From Phellopilus nigrolimitatus (Eukaryota; Basidiomycota; Agaricomycetes; Hymenochaetales; Hymenochaetaceae): a stretch of 64,000 nt of DNA. Below the pieces are notes generated by a model. It was given only the letters and a program-made list of their open reading frames with translations. It did no database searches and had not been told where the DNA came from. Where the stretch lies: assembly GCA_021029095.1 (NCBI GenBank), contig JAJOHG010000024.1, positions 372,001 to 436,000 of the forward strand, given 5' to 3'. The translations under genes were made by a program, and so were the position numbers. Below are positions 12,270 through 21,711 of the stretch, one piece after another (positions within the stretch are counted from its first letter, which is position 1; each line of letters opens with the position of its first letter).

Positions 12270-14741
12270 ATGCTCGCAAAACGCGATGACGGGATCCCAG
12301 AAACACCACAATCGCGCGTCTCTACACGCTCGCGGAAGCGCATGCGGTCTGAATCGCCCTCAGAAGGACGCGCAGGCAAGAAGCGCGCGCTGAACTCGCT
12401 CCCGCCGAGCGTCCTGCTCCTCGCTTTGCCCAACCTGCTTGCCGTTCCTCCAAATCACAAGTCGCATATCACGAGCTATGTCTTATCGCTGGCGGCATTG
12501 CGGAAGTGTCTGGCTTTGGGTTCGCTCCCGCCGGACGTGGAGTGTCGTGCGTGGACTGCGTTGGCAGAGATAGGGATGAAGATTGTCGGGGCTGGATGGA
12601 GCCAGAACAAGCATTATCCTTGGGCGAGTGGCTTGGAAATAGAGGTGGGCTCTCTCCTTAGATGTATGGTGACTTTTGCTACAACCTTGAGCTAGGTCGA
12701 AACTGCAATTGGCAAGGGCCAGATTGTCGCTCAGCAGAGCGCCTCCCTCGCCGTGTATAAGCAGGTTCTCAATCTCATCCAATCTCGTCTCTCGCACTGG
12801 CAGAAGAATGAAAAATACTCGCGCACGCTTCTCAAGCGGCTCGTGTCCTCGTTCATTCTCCCCTCTCCCAAGAGAATCGAGGTTGCCCGGACACCTCCAT
12901 GGCTTATATACAGCACACACCTCACGAGCATCTCACATGCGCTCTCGATTATACCACCCGATCTGAAAATGGCATTCACTGCGATCCAGGATCTTCTGTC
13001 GGTCTCAGAGAAGCTGAATGACCCGCCAGTAAAGCTCTTGACGCACGTCTTGCGTCTCCGCACGCTTGTCGATGCCGGAATGTGGGACGACGTCGGCGAC
13101 TCGCTCGCTTTGGCAGAGTCTGCGTTAGGCATGTCGTACGACATCGCGCCGTCTTCAACCTCGGACAAGGAGAAGAAGGAAGAATTCGTTTCCTTTGAGG
13201 ACCCTTTCGAGGCAGCCATGGCGATCCACACGCTCCTCATCGGCGTGGTGTATTACACCCATCTCGGCACATCGAAAGCGGCATCGCCCCGCTTGTCGCA
13301 TCTCCACGCGCTCCTAGATTCTGACGTGCTCGCCTTGTTTCCGAACGGCACGATTGATGTAAGTTTGTTTAATTCGAATTTATTCCGAGCCTGACGTCGC
13401 TATAGATCACTCTCTCGTATGGACCCCCACTTACGATTAAATGTACCCATCCTCGCGTTCTGTACCACCTCGCCTATCTTGTCAGCAGCACCTCGAAGCG
13501 GGACGCGGTGGGGCGAAAGCCGAAGCGGAAAGTTTTTGCGGGAGAAGGTCTGACTGTTTGGGAGAAGGAAGTCAAGAAAGAGATAGCTCGTGCGTTACTT
13601 CGTGTTGTTCGTACTGAAATTTTTCTTATTGGAAATAACAGTGAATCCATGGGCTGAACCTCGAGACGCTGAGGAGGTCGATGAGCGAATGGTAAAGATC
13701 AAGGCTGATCTTTTATCAGAGCTGGTTGCTGTACGTGTATATTATCGATGTATGCGCATATATGCTGACTTTTTACAAGGTCTGCATTATGCGGAGTGAA
13801 TTTGATGACGCGACTGCAGTGCGTGCCTTCATCCAAAATAAAGCATAATTTATGTCGCTCATTGGATCTTCTACAGCACCTCGCGACGCTCATTGCACAC
13901 ACTCGCACTTTCGGCTTTTTTGCCACCTACGCCGCGCGCATCACACTACACCACGCACATCTCGCGCACGCCCTCGGCGATGCGACGCGCGCCGCGCAGT
14001 GCTACGCCGTCGCCGCGGACCTCGCGCAGGACGGGACGTTCGTGAACGTGTCCGCGCGCGCGAGTCACCTCGCGCTGCGCATCGCGTGTGGCGAGGGCGA
14101 CCGGGCGGACCTCATATGGGAGGAGGAGGTGGCCGCGGTTGTCGAGGCGTGCAAGGGCATGGGCGGTACGCTCGAGGCGATCGGGCATGTCCTGCAGGCG
14201 TGCATCTCGCCGGAGATTCTGACAGCGAAGTGCGCAATCTTTGTCCAAGCCGTCTTGTCTCCTTACCTACTGATCACTTCTTATAGAACCCACTTAAAAG
14301 CGGCGCTAGATAGGGCGTCTGAAGCTCAGGACAACCATCTCCGTGCGCTCGTGTTGGCGCTCGTGTCCGCGCTGTATCTGCGCACGGCCGAGAAACACGC
14401 CCGCGCGATGCTCGAGACTTGTGGCCAGCTCGCTGCTGGACTCGGCGCCACTCCAAAATCTTCCAAAGAAGAACGAGCTTCGAAGAGCGATAAGAGCACG
14501 ACTCCCATTGGCAACGCTCCTCTAGGCCTCTGGGTCGGACAGCGATTTTTGGGTAAGTGTCTTCCTACCATGAAATGTTTTGGTTTATTCTTACGCAGTC
14601 AAACCTCTAGAACTCCACCGACGCGACGGAAATGAGAGCAAAGCCCAGCAGCAGGAGATCATCAATGCCCGGCTCGCTGCCGCAGTGGACCAACTTGCCG
14701 AGCGGCGCCAAGCGCTCATGGGAGCTTCTCCCGAGTCATAG
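12270..14741 (+). CDS. SCC4: Cohesin loading factor MAU2/SCC4
   Basis: Eight exons (12270-12644, 12696-13358, 13406-13589, 13642-13730, 13780-13818, 13877-14229, 14287-14552, 14611-14741) total 2,100 nt, giving 699 aa in frame. After a basic N-terminus (RSRKRMRSESPS) the protein is a long all-helical, TPR-like array, with blocks such as ALRKCLALGSLPPDVECRAW, YKQVLNLIQSRL, KLLTHVLRLRTLVDAGMWDD, AIHTLLIGVVYYTHLG and the C-terminal LGLWVGQRFLELHRRDG. These match the fungal cohesin-load family (PF10345-type). Mau2/Scc4 wraps the N-terminus of Scc2/NIPBL and helps load cohesin on chromatin in the nucleus. The exon near 13877-14229 is markedly GC-rich at third positions, unlike the ends of the gene. 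The assignment is by family resemblance and length. Confidence 0.8.
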
Positions 14742-15224
14742 CACCCGTAGCGTATCTTCTCTATCTTCGCTTTCGATTCGCTCTGCGCCTGCTCTCTTCG
14801 CCTCTGTTCTTTCGCTTTCATTTCTTGGGCCTTCTGTTTTTTTCTGGACTCTACTTCATACGATTCTTTTCGAATGCGCCGCATCGAGTCTTCTTTTTTC
14901 TGCTTTTATTCGGCCGTTCTCGCATGCTGCTGTGTAGCTCGCCGTTTTCCACCATCCAGCATTTGATTTCACATTCTATTCTCAATTCTCATTGTTCTCC
15001 CACTGCCATACTTATGCCACTATGTATCATTCGCCCCAGTAGAAGTAGATATGCTACAGTACATACAATGACGTTGAGTCCCCTGACCCCTGTATTGTTA
15101 TTAATCTTTACAATACGCTGAAGCATTCTGATTTCGATCCCGAGCAGCTCGTCTCCGGGCTCTATTGAGGAGACCAGAAAAAACAACGTGAACATTTGTC
15201 CGACCTTCGATAGCGGAAAGCCGC
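14742..15224. other. 3' region of MAU2, T-rich, no gene seen
   Basis: Pyrimidine-rich sequence follows the MAU2 stop and gives open frames on both strands without any domain. It ends where homology to the inverted repeat and the F-box tail relic begins. Confidence 0.4.
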
Positions 15225-15319
15225 AAGGGATGTTTTCGGGAGACGATGATAAAAAAAAACCTACTTAAGCAACGACAATGGCGGCGACGACGACGACGAC
15301 GATGACGCCGATGGCGGCT
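15225..15319 (+). pseudogene. Degenerate 3' tail of an F-box gene at the outer end of the left inverted-repeat arm
   Basis: A short stretch (GGAGACGATGAT, then a GAC trinucleotide run near 15290-15310) matches, in inverse orientation, the 3' end of the F-box pseudogene at 17047-17600, including the GDDD segment and the acidic or repetitive tail. No upstream F-box body is present, so it is only a copied tail. Identity is moderate and judged by eye. Confidence 0.4.
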
Positions 15320-15821
15320 ATTTACATGGCGTATGATCGATTGAGGTGAGAAAGCGCGAGATATTCCGGAGCTAGGTTTTACTAATTGTTGTCATTTCCG
15401 CCCAGCTGTACTTTGTTTTATCTTGATCCCCGAGACTATCGATGTCCGGAAAGACAATATTAGACGAAATGAGTTTGTATAAATCAGACGAAGGCACGAC
15501 TAATTATACATATTATATGGAGGATAGGAGATGGTGACTGTAGTTTGTATCTTACTCTGTGCCCTGACGAGCCCAAAGGGGCCCTATACTACGCACTGAC
15601 ATAGATTTCAGTCTGTACAATTTGATATGTTGCCGACGAAACACGCTTCGCACAGAATATTGCAATGACACTGTGCGTTTAGCGAGCTAACACGGTGGCG
15701 ATAAGCAAGGGCGCGCAAATATTCCGATGGAAATTGATCATGGGCGCCGTTGCTGTCGGACATGATGCCTGGTTGTGCGTTCTCGCCTCGCCTCGTGTTT
15801 AAGCATTACCATTTTATCTTG
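15320..15821. repeat. Left arm of a 0.5-kb inverted duplication
   Basis: The reverse complement of this segment aligns along its length with 16595-17076. By eye identity is roughly 85-90 percent with small indels. Landmarks: ATTTACATGGCG at the outer end, AATTAGTCGTGC in the middle, CGAGGCGAGGCGAGAACG near the inner end. The arms flank a 773-bp centre that carries a damaged secreted-protein gene. Confidence 0.9.
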
Positions 15822-16462
15822 AAATTTGCAAATAACAGACGCACAGCCAGGGCACTGTCCCATATACGCGAGTCAGATGAAATGTAGAATATTTACATTT
15901 GCCCATACGTTATCTACGATTTGTGCGGTAGCCGTCTTTCCGTTGGCGGATATGGAGATCTTTTTAAGGCAGTTGGGTCCCGGAAAGCCGCTGCCGAATT
16001 GCTATAAAATAGGAAAGATCAGTCAGGAACGCTCGCGAAATGCACAGTTTTCTATAATTCAACGTAGACTCGTCTCCAAAACTCACAGCACTGTTTAAGG
16101 CAACAACCTGAAAGAACAGCAAAAGTCGATTGATGCATTTTTTCAGGTATGGGATCATATAGGAGAGGGTAGCTTACAAAGTCGCTGTTGGAATAGCTAT
16201 TACCACGCAGTACTGAAGTGTCATATACATGTAAGTATTCGGTTGCGTCCTACATGGGGGAAACGACTAACATTATTCCACCGCCCAAGCCACAAAAGGT
16301 GAGTTAGACGTTGTCAAACCGCTTCTCGAGGACAGTGGCCGTAGGATAAACTTTAGAAGTATTTGTGCTGGATGTAGGCCCAATTATAGGCCCTCCTTGC
16401 GCGACGGCCAAAGCGATGGCGGAGAAAACAAAGGAACCGCGAAGGAAAATCGAGAAATGCAT
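15738..16462 (-). pseudogene. Truncated double-psi beta-barrel (RlpA/barwin-like) small secreted protein gene
   Basis: From ATG 16462 a signal peptide is encoded (MHFSIFLRGSFVFSAIALAV), followed after short introns by the landmarks of fungal double-psi beta-barrel proteins: YSNSDFVVALNSAV, QFGSGFPGPNC, KKISISANGKTATAQIVDN and CPGC. This family includes secreted papain-inhibitor-like and expansin-like proteins. Two defects are visible. The position expected to read ACG before NSYSNSDF reads LRG, losing a cysteine of a likely disulphide. After CPGC the expected GGLDLS-type ending is replaced by about 35 unrelated residues read out of the left inverted-repeat arm to a stop at 15738. A TATA-like element precedes the gene. 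It may be transcribed but probably does not make a standard protein. Confidence 0.65.
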
Positions 16463-16555
16463 GTCACTATCAGAATTATAAAGAACTGGTCGGTGCAGGA
16501 TGCCAATTGACGGAGATCGAGGAACAGTCTGCCTGAATCATCGACCACGCCAGCT

Positions 16556-16562
16556 CTTTATA
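16556..16562 (-). promoter_or_regulatory. TATA-like box of the double-psi beta-barrel gene
   Basis: TATAAAG on the minus strand lies 94 bp upstream of ATG 16462, a usual spacing for a fungal core promoter. A second weak TATAATT is closer to the ATG. Confidence 0.45.
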
Positions 16563-16594
16563 GCTTTCACAACGCGTCTATTATTTGAAAAATT

Positions 16595-17076
16595 CAGGAT
16601 AAAATGGTAATGCTTAAACACGAGGCGAGGCGAGAACGCGCAACCAGGCATCATGTCCGACAGCAACGGCGCCCATGATCAACTCCATCGCTGAATATTT
16701 GCGCGCCCTTGCTTATCACCATCGTGTCAGCTCACTAAGCGCGTAGTGTTATTGCAATATTCTGTGCGAAGCGTGTTTCATCGGAAACACATCAAAGTGT
16801 ACAGACTGAAATCTCTGTAACATGTCAGTATAAGGCCCCGAGTAAGATACAAAATACAGTCACCGTCTCCTATGCTCCATATAACATGTATAATTAGTCG
16901 TGCATTCGTCTGATTTACGCAAACTCATTTCGTCTAATATGATCTTTCCAAACATCGATAGTCCTGGGATCAAGACAAAACAAAGTGCAGCTGGGTGGAT
17001 AAGACAAAAGTGAGTAAAACATAGCTCCGGAGTATCTCGCGCTTTCTCACCTCACTCGATTATTCGCCATGTAAAT
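16595..17076. repeat. Right arm of the 0.5-kb inverted duplication
   Basis: Inverse partner of 15320-15821. It begins with CAGGATAAAATGGTAATG and ends with CGCCATGTAAAT, where it runs into the 3' end of the F-box pseudogene. Weaker similarity continues to about 17140, meaning the duplication included the F-box 3' end. Confidence 0.9.
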
Positions 17077-17600
17077 CATTGACGTCGTCGTCATCGTCGC
17101 CTTCATCATCGCCATTATCGTTCTTAGATGGGTGTTTGGTATATCATCGTCACCCTCAAGCGACGGTGCCTGCGTGAGAGAGTAAAACTTCTCCTTCGGC
17201 AGCACCTTCTCCAGTTTCTTCAAGTCAAGTCCAGGGCATCCCGCGATTCCCAGTCTTTCGAATGTCTCTGGGCACGTCTCCATGTCGTAGCCGCCCACAA
17301 GCAGATACCGCACAAACGATGCTTCGAGCTCATACAACCGTCTAATCGTAAGCGTACAAAGTTGCGGACAACACTTGCCACGCGTGGGAGAGGGGACACC
17401 CGGGACAACGATAGTCAGATGCTTCAGGGAAGGGGCGAGGGAGTTACTGATTTTTACAAGAAACGACCCGAGTTCCGTAAGACCATTTCCGATCGGAACA
17501 GCCAGGTAATCTAGGACTGGGTAGCGCGGCCGCTCGTCAGCGAGGTGAGACGAAATGTAGTCGACCCATCCATTGATTAATATCAGGTAGGAACAGAACG
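17047..17600 (-). pseudogene. F-box/LRR-type gene, C-terminal fragment
   Basis: The minus strand keeps an open frame for about 180 codons that aligns with the C-terminal third of the intact family members: WVDYISSHLADERPRYPVL, LAPSLKHLTIVVPG, CPQLCTLTIRRLYELE, then the family C-terminal motif FERLGIAGCPGLDLKKLEK-VLPKEKF. The F-box and middle part are missing upstream of about 17600, and the usual WRDRAPKYE end is replaced by SLTQAPSLEGDDD and a repetitive tail that reaches into the inverted-repeat arm. It is best read as a 5'-truncated pseudogene. Confidence 0.75.
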
Positions 17601-18741
17601 ACGGTTCCGTTTCTGTCGGCTACTAAGAAAGGAAATAATTACTTCAGCTTATATCCCTGAGTCACAGATGGTCACACCAGCGGCGGCAAACGATGGCGCA
17701 TATATGTATGCGTCTTTTCAACACTCTTTGCCATCCAAGCTCACTAGAGCTCAGCAAAAATATTTCAGCATCTATAATAGACTAGGATGCTTTGGTCCTA
17801 ATGGAGTGTTCTGAATGTTCTCATTTGTAAATCAATTTGTAAACCGACACCTTTTGCAAAACATATTTTCTCCCTCTACACATAACATAACATTTTCTTG
17901 AAAAGTACTTTCCATACTCACAAATAACACTTCTGTGATGCTGCATTTTCATGTCTACAAAGTACCGGACAAGTGTGTTGTTGTGCTTAAATAGTTAAAA
18001 TACATGGTCTAGCCTTGGGTTTTCACAAAAAATTATAATACTGAAACTTGTTGTAGAGCTAGAGAAATACTCATTAATTACACAGATTACACCTAGCATA
18101 TACTTGCATTGTAGTCAAGGAGTGACTGGGAGATGACAACAGTTTGCTTAAGATGTTCAACTACCATTATTAGGTTCGGCAATGCTATGCATTTTTGTGA
18201 ATTTTTTGAATCCATTATATGGGTATATGCTACATCTCAGAGCGATGTTCTTGATTTTAAAAGCTGGAACGAAGCGGTTGAAGCTGGATTGGTGAAATTG
18301 TGGAATGGCAAGTAAGATGCAACACCGCTAGCATTACGCTGAATAATCCCTTCCTTTCTGGGTAGCCGACAGGAGCGGAACATCGTTCTGTTCTTATTTT
18401 GAACGCCCCTAATACAGAAGCTGGGAGTCTTTTTCGAGAACATGAGCATTGTTTGGTAGGGAACGTGAGCATTGTTTGGTGAAGATGGAGGAAAGCAGAT
18501 GAGAGTCAATGCAGATGATGCATGTCACGTGCGACGCCGAGCTGATGATATCGATCTTTGACGGTCGACATGCCACACCGACGTCAACTTCCGCGTGCGA
18601 CGCCCAACGCCATTCTTCTAAGTTCTCTACTTGCCGAATCCTTATTCACGGTCTCGAGAAAGGTGTTACCTTTTTACGCTGATCTCATCTGCCTTCGCCT
18701 AGACAACGGGGTTAGCGAACACGAGAACCACTTGGATCACC
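17601..18741. other. AT-rich intergenic region upstream of F-box gene A
   Basis: About 1.1 kb of AT-rich sequence with only short open frames. A small direct repeat (GAGCATTGTTTGGT, twice) lies near 18443-18480, and a CACGTG box at 18526-18531. No gene recognised. Confidence 0.4.
18526..18531. promoter_or_regulatory. CACGTG E-box upstream of F-box gene A
   Basis: TCACGTG lies 211 bp upstream of the start codon. The same TCACGTG heptamer recurs upstream of the other canonical F-box paralogues in this window. In fungi CACGTG is bound by bHLH factors of the Cbf1/Pho4 type; binding here is inferred. Confidence 0.45.
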
Positions 18742-20414
18742 ATGTTTTCCTCACAAGAGTCACGTTTCTCTGAGGCTCTTACGGCCGTGAAGGATGCCGC
18801 GGATGATGTTATGGATCGCGTGTTCACTGTCAAGAGTCTTAATGCTTCGGCAGGCGCAGAGAACACGAGGTTCAGAGGAAGCACCGCAGAGTGAGTCTTC
18901 GACGTTTTCCTTGAGATGCTGATTATTGAAGGTACTATTGAAGGTTGAGAAATCGAATTTCACAGGGGAAGAGCGCTTTACGGGCTCTCAAGAGTCTTCA
19001 AATGACGCTCAATGTCCTTTCGAATCTCGCCAAAGAGACTACAAGCGCCATCCAATCTATACTCTGTCCATTGGTCCTACAGGACGGGATCGAGTCATTG
19101 CCAAACGAAATTTTGGCTATGATATTCGAATACTTCTGTGTCAACAAAGACGCGGACACGAACTGCCCCGTCATTCTTTCCCATGTCTCTCGTCGCTTTC
19201 GGGGCCTTGCGTTGGGGTTACCATGCATCTGGGCAAACATCGATCTCGACTCCTTCCAATCCCAAGATAAGCTGGCTACCTGGCTCTCGAGAAGCAAAGA
19301 TTCTAGGCTTGATTTAAAAATTGCTCGGGAAATCCCTGACAGTTTCTTCTCAAAGATATCAAACACATCCGTTTTGTCGCGCCTGCAGACGTTCGAATTC
19401 AACACATTCAGGGCATTCGGTGACGATTGGGAAGAGAAGAGGCTCATCGGCATTCTGCTTCACCACTTCCACGACTTGGCCTTCCCCGTCCTCGAAAATC
19501 TCAGCATGAGATTTTGCGATTACATCACAGTGTCGCCGGAGAACTTGCCAATTTTATGTCCGACCTGGGATATGCGTAACCTTCGGAGATTAACAACTCA
19601 CAACATCATTCCCGAAATATCTTCCTTGTTTCACCTTACCTCGTGCGATATGTCGTTCGGCCCGTATGGAAGAGCACCGATACCCGGTGACTCGGTTAGA
19701 TTACTCATGTTCCTAAAGTCGACCCCGAATCTGAAGCACCTCTCGCTAAAGTTCGACTCGATTTCGTTTCCGCAGTTTGATTCTGCGATAGTCACACTCC
19801 CAAATCTCGAGTCACTCTCTCTGAAGATCCGCAGCGGGGCGCCAGATGCTGAGGGATTTCGTCGGCTGATGGACCACATGCGCCTTCCTGTGTTGTCCCA
19901 GCTCACCGCGGCATTTTATTTCGCCGAGGGACAATACCTATACGACTGGATTGGATATCTCTTATTCCGTGTATCTATACATGACGGCTATTCTAAGAAA
20001 TTCACCACAGCTCGTTATCCGGTCTTGGAGGACTTTACTCTACTTCTGCGCGCAAAGAGGGACCCCGTCATCATCAGCCGTTCGCCGCTCGACTGCATCT
20101 CATATCTAGCCCCAGCCCTGAAACACCTGACCATCGACGCTCCGAACATCCCATCGCCAATCTACGCTGATCGGCCGTGTCCAAACCTGCGTACGCTCAC
20201 CCTCAGACGGATCTTCGATCTCGCAAGCAGCTACGTGGCCGAGCTGATAGGCCATAAATCGTTCCGCGGGCCCTTAAGGGATACGTTCGAGCGGCTGGAA
20301 ATCGCGGCGTGCCCTGGACTAGACTTGGAGGCGCTGGAGAAGGTGCTACCGAAGGAGAAGATTCTCTGGCGAGATCGCGCACCGCAGTACGAGAAGTACT
20401 GGGACATGAGCTGA
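18742..20414 (+). CDS. F-box/leucine-rich-type protein A
   Basis: Two exons: 18742-18890 (149 nt) and 18944-20414 (1,471 nt), together 1,620 nt or 539 aa. The phase-2 intron joins GCAGA to GTTGAG. Exon 1 codes MFSSQESRFSEAL, a short variable helical leader. The F-box core is at about residues 95-145 (LVLQDGIESLPNEILAMIF, then VSRRFRGLALGLPCIWANI). The rest consists of irregular LRR-like repeats (NLESLSLKI, LKHLTIDAP, NLRTLTLRRIFDL) and ends with the family motif FERLEIAACPGLDLEALEK followed by WRDRAPQYE. F-box proteins connect substrates to the Skp1-Cul1 ubiquitin ligase; the substrate is unknown. Closest relatives are the genes at 21.7, 31.9 and 35.2 kb. The 3' flank is duplicated as a relic at 33.9 kb. 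Confidence 0.9.
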
Positions 20415-20854
20415 AAAGCACGTGAACTAGGTAAGCGAATGATACGCCCCGTTCGCATCTGTCTTCCTTGTTTACTCATGAGTAAATATTGTCGTAGCGA
20501 TACATATGAATCGTAAAACTATGGCAATGAAGTGAATCCCGCCGGTGACTGGGGGTGCAGCTAGAGTATACGAAGCATGGTTTACAGCTAGGAAATGCCA
20601 CAGAATATCGATTTGATTGTGTTATATACATAGTCCAATTAGACCCTCCGAGAACTTGTTTTTCGAGCCGACCTCCGCAAGCGTGTGAATATAAGCACTT
20701 CGGTAGGAGCCTTGCTTCAAGCCCTCACATAAAGTAGGTCTGTGCGTATCAGTCAGTCCTCCTATGAGAGACAGCAGTGAAGGGCGAACGCAGATGCGGA
20801 GAAAGCAGACGGGAAGAGAAATCAAAATGTATCACGTGACATTGCTCTTCAGAC
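20337..20854 (+). repeat. Segmental duplication, copy 1 (F-box 3' end plus flank)
   Basis: The last part of F-box gene A and about 430 bp downstream are clearly similar, in the same orientation, to 33862-34309. Shared landmarks: AAATATTGTC, CATGGTTTACAGCTAG, CACTTCGGTAGGAGCCTTGC and GACAGCAGTGAA. The duplication continues through the hairpin element into F-box gene B. Confidence 0.85.
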
Positions 20855-20960
20855 CTGACCATGAGGGGAGGCAATCCCTGCCAAAAGAGTGTGCATTTGT
20901 AGTTGCTTACGTGTCTACCAAAAACGGAAATTTTGCGCTCTTGAGTGAAAGAAAAGTTAC

Positions 20961-21227
20961 AGAACGAGTTTTTGAGCTCAATTCTCCTCCGTTCTGCGCG
21001 ATTTAAGCTGGTAAACGCTCGGGTGATATGGGGCTGGGAGGTATACAAGCTCTATTTTTTAATTTCTCCCTCAGAATGTCAGAACAGCCATGTAAGACCA
21101 CTGTTCTGACACTTTGAGGGATAAATTAAAAAATCGAGCTTGTAGACCTCCCAGCCCCATATCACCCGAGCGTTTAACAGCTTAAACCTCGCAGAACGGA
21201 GGAGAATTGAGCTCAAAAACTCGTTCT
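20961..21227. repeat. Large palindrome (hairpin) inside TIR element copy 1
   Basis: Two arms of about 128 and 117 nt are nearly perfect inverse copies; the innermost paired bases are GTCAGAACAG (21079-21088) and CTGTTCTGAC (21101-21110) with a 12-nt loop. Outer landmarks are AACGAGTTTTTGAGCTCAAT and its inverse. The transcript of either strand would fold into a long stem. Confidence 0.95.
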
Positions 21228-21271
21228 GCGCATTTGCACGTATGCGCGGCCATTTCTGCATGCGCTGAGGT

Positions 21272-21277
21272 CACGTG
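21272..21277. promoter_or_regulatory. CACGTG E-box inside TIR element, upstream of F-box gene B
   Basis: GGTCACGTGACC is a 12-bp perfect palindrome within the unique right part of the element, 434 bp upstream of ATG 21712. A further CACGTG (20833-20838) lies just outside the left end of the element. Confidence 0.4.
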
Positions 21278-21711
21278 ACCGCCGAAACGCGCTCACCTCC
21301 TGCTCTTTTCTTTGCTACAAATCCTTTTTCATAAAAATCCCACATGATTTAAAGTATAAATTGTATGTATATCCTTAAAATATGGTTTTATGATTTTTTG
21401 TCACAGAAAATCAGCACAGAGTGGCTGGATTGTGTCAAGTTGGCCATCTGTAAACCTTTGCCACCGAAATGTCTTAAAATGGCAAGTGCCGATCATTTGT
21501 CAGATTACAAAGCGTGCACACTCTTTTGGCAGGGATTGCCTCCCCTCACTGACCATGCCGACCGAACCTGACCCTTATCTTCTTTTCTGCATACTTACAC
21601 TAAAACAACTCTGACATCTTAGAAGACGGATCACCTTCTGCATCACTCTCTTCTGGACCCATAGAATCGCTAGCTGAAAGGCGACGGGCGAGGAGGCACA
21701 TCTGCATCGCC

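Larger units (their letters stand above)
20862..21548. mobile_element. TIR element with long internal hairpin, copy 1
   Basis: The 687-bp element starts TGAGGGGAGGCAATCCCTGC and ends with the inverse (terminal inverted repeats of about 38 bp). A 7-bp direct repeat CTGACCA abuts both ends (20855-20861 and 21549-21555), as expected for a target-site duplication. It has no coding capacity, so it is a non-autonomous, MITE-like or foldback element. Its centre is a large palindrome (20961-21227). The right part (21290-21500) is unique and AT-rich. A second copy lies at 34310-35005 upstream of a paralogous F-box gene, with the interior in opposite orientation. Superfamily not assigned. Confidence 0.75.

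Noticed and set aside
15826..16098. 90-codon plus-strand frame in the centre of the inverted repeat
   Set aside because: It is the antisense shadow of the spliced double-psi beta-barrel exons on the minus strand, which carry the conserved motifs.
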